From: Candidatus Sumerlaeota bacterium
Lineage (GTDB): Bacteria > UBP6 > UBA1177
Direction: 5' to 3'
Assembly (NCBI GenBank): GCA_007136595.1
Contig: SLGQ01000307.1
Span: forward strand, 1 to 5,173
Length of the DNA: 5,173 bases
Below the pieces are notes generated by a model that saw only the letters and a list, made by a program, of their open reading frames with translations, was not told the origin of the DNA and searched no databases. This document shows, piece after piece, positions 5,155-5,173 of the stretch. The first letter of the stretch is position 1, and each line of letters begins with the position of its first letter. The translations under genes were made by a program, and so were the position numbers.

Positions 5155-5173
5155 CACACTGTTTGACAGAGAA

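Noticed and set aside
4659..5159. Long minus-strand open frame (166 codons) opposite the dciA-like gene
   Set aside because: Its product is a low-complexity Ser/Phe/Ile-rich mirror of the plus-strand coding sequence, and the plus frame has a recognisable domain and a coupled start.

Overview
This AT-rich window (roughly 40% G+C by eye) comes from a bacterium. Two predicted lipoproteins with lipoboxes and one secreted protein suggest a Gram-negative-type or at least strongly exporting cell, but nothing here fixes the taxon. Promoters are of the housekeeping sigma-70 type, often near consensus, and Shine-Dalgarno sites are strong. The sulfur-handling protein at the left fits an organism with active low-molecular-weight thiol or sulfane-sulfur metabolism. 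No tRNA, rRNA, CRISPR array, insertion sequence or phage gene was seen.

Layout. Bases 1-1930 (+) hold the 3' part of a large multidomain gene: a CoA-disulfide/polysulfide-reductase-like flavoprotein fused to rhodanese, TusA and DsrE2 domains. Its N-terminal FAD domain and start lie left of the window. It converges with, and overlaps by 8 bp, a minus-strand gene (1923-2684) for a secreted protein of unknown function. A 153-bp intergenic region then carries back-to-back promoters. Two plus-strand genes follow, 2838-3287 and 3398-3733. Each has its own promoter and encodes a small lipoprotein with a shared ten-cysteine module, so they form a tandem paralogous pair. After a 141-bp spacer with a tandem 15-bp repeat and a perfect-consensus promoter comes folD (3875-4723). 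It overlaps by one base the start of a DUF721/DciA-like gene (4723-5154), probably the replicative helicase loader. The last 19 bases have no assignable gene.

How the genes relate. folD and the dciA-like gene look like a translationally coupled pair joining one-carbon metabolism and replication. The first gene is a one-polypeptide sulfur relay: reductase, sulfurtransferase, sulfur carrier and DsrE-type acceptor. The lipoprotein pair and the secreted protein form an envelope cluster without a known role. Its position beside the sulfur-relay gene is suggestive, but separate promoters mean a functional link is only a guess.

Most worth a second look: the ten-cysteine lipoprotein pair, the altered FolD active site (Gln to Glu, with degenerate signatures), and an internal ribosome-binding site and start codon that could release a free TusA-DsrE2 protein from the sulfur fusion.
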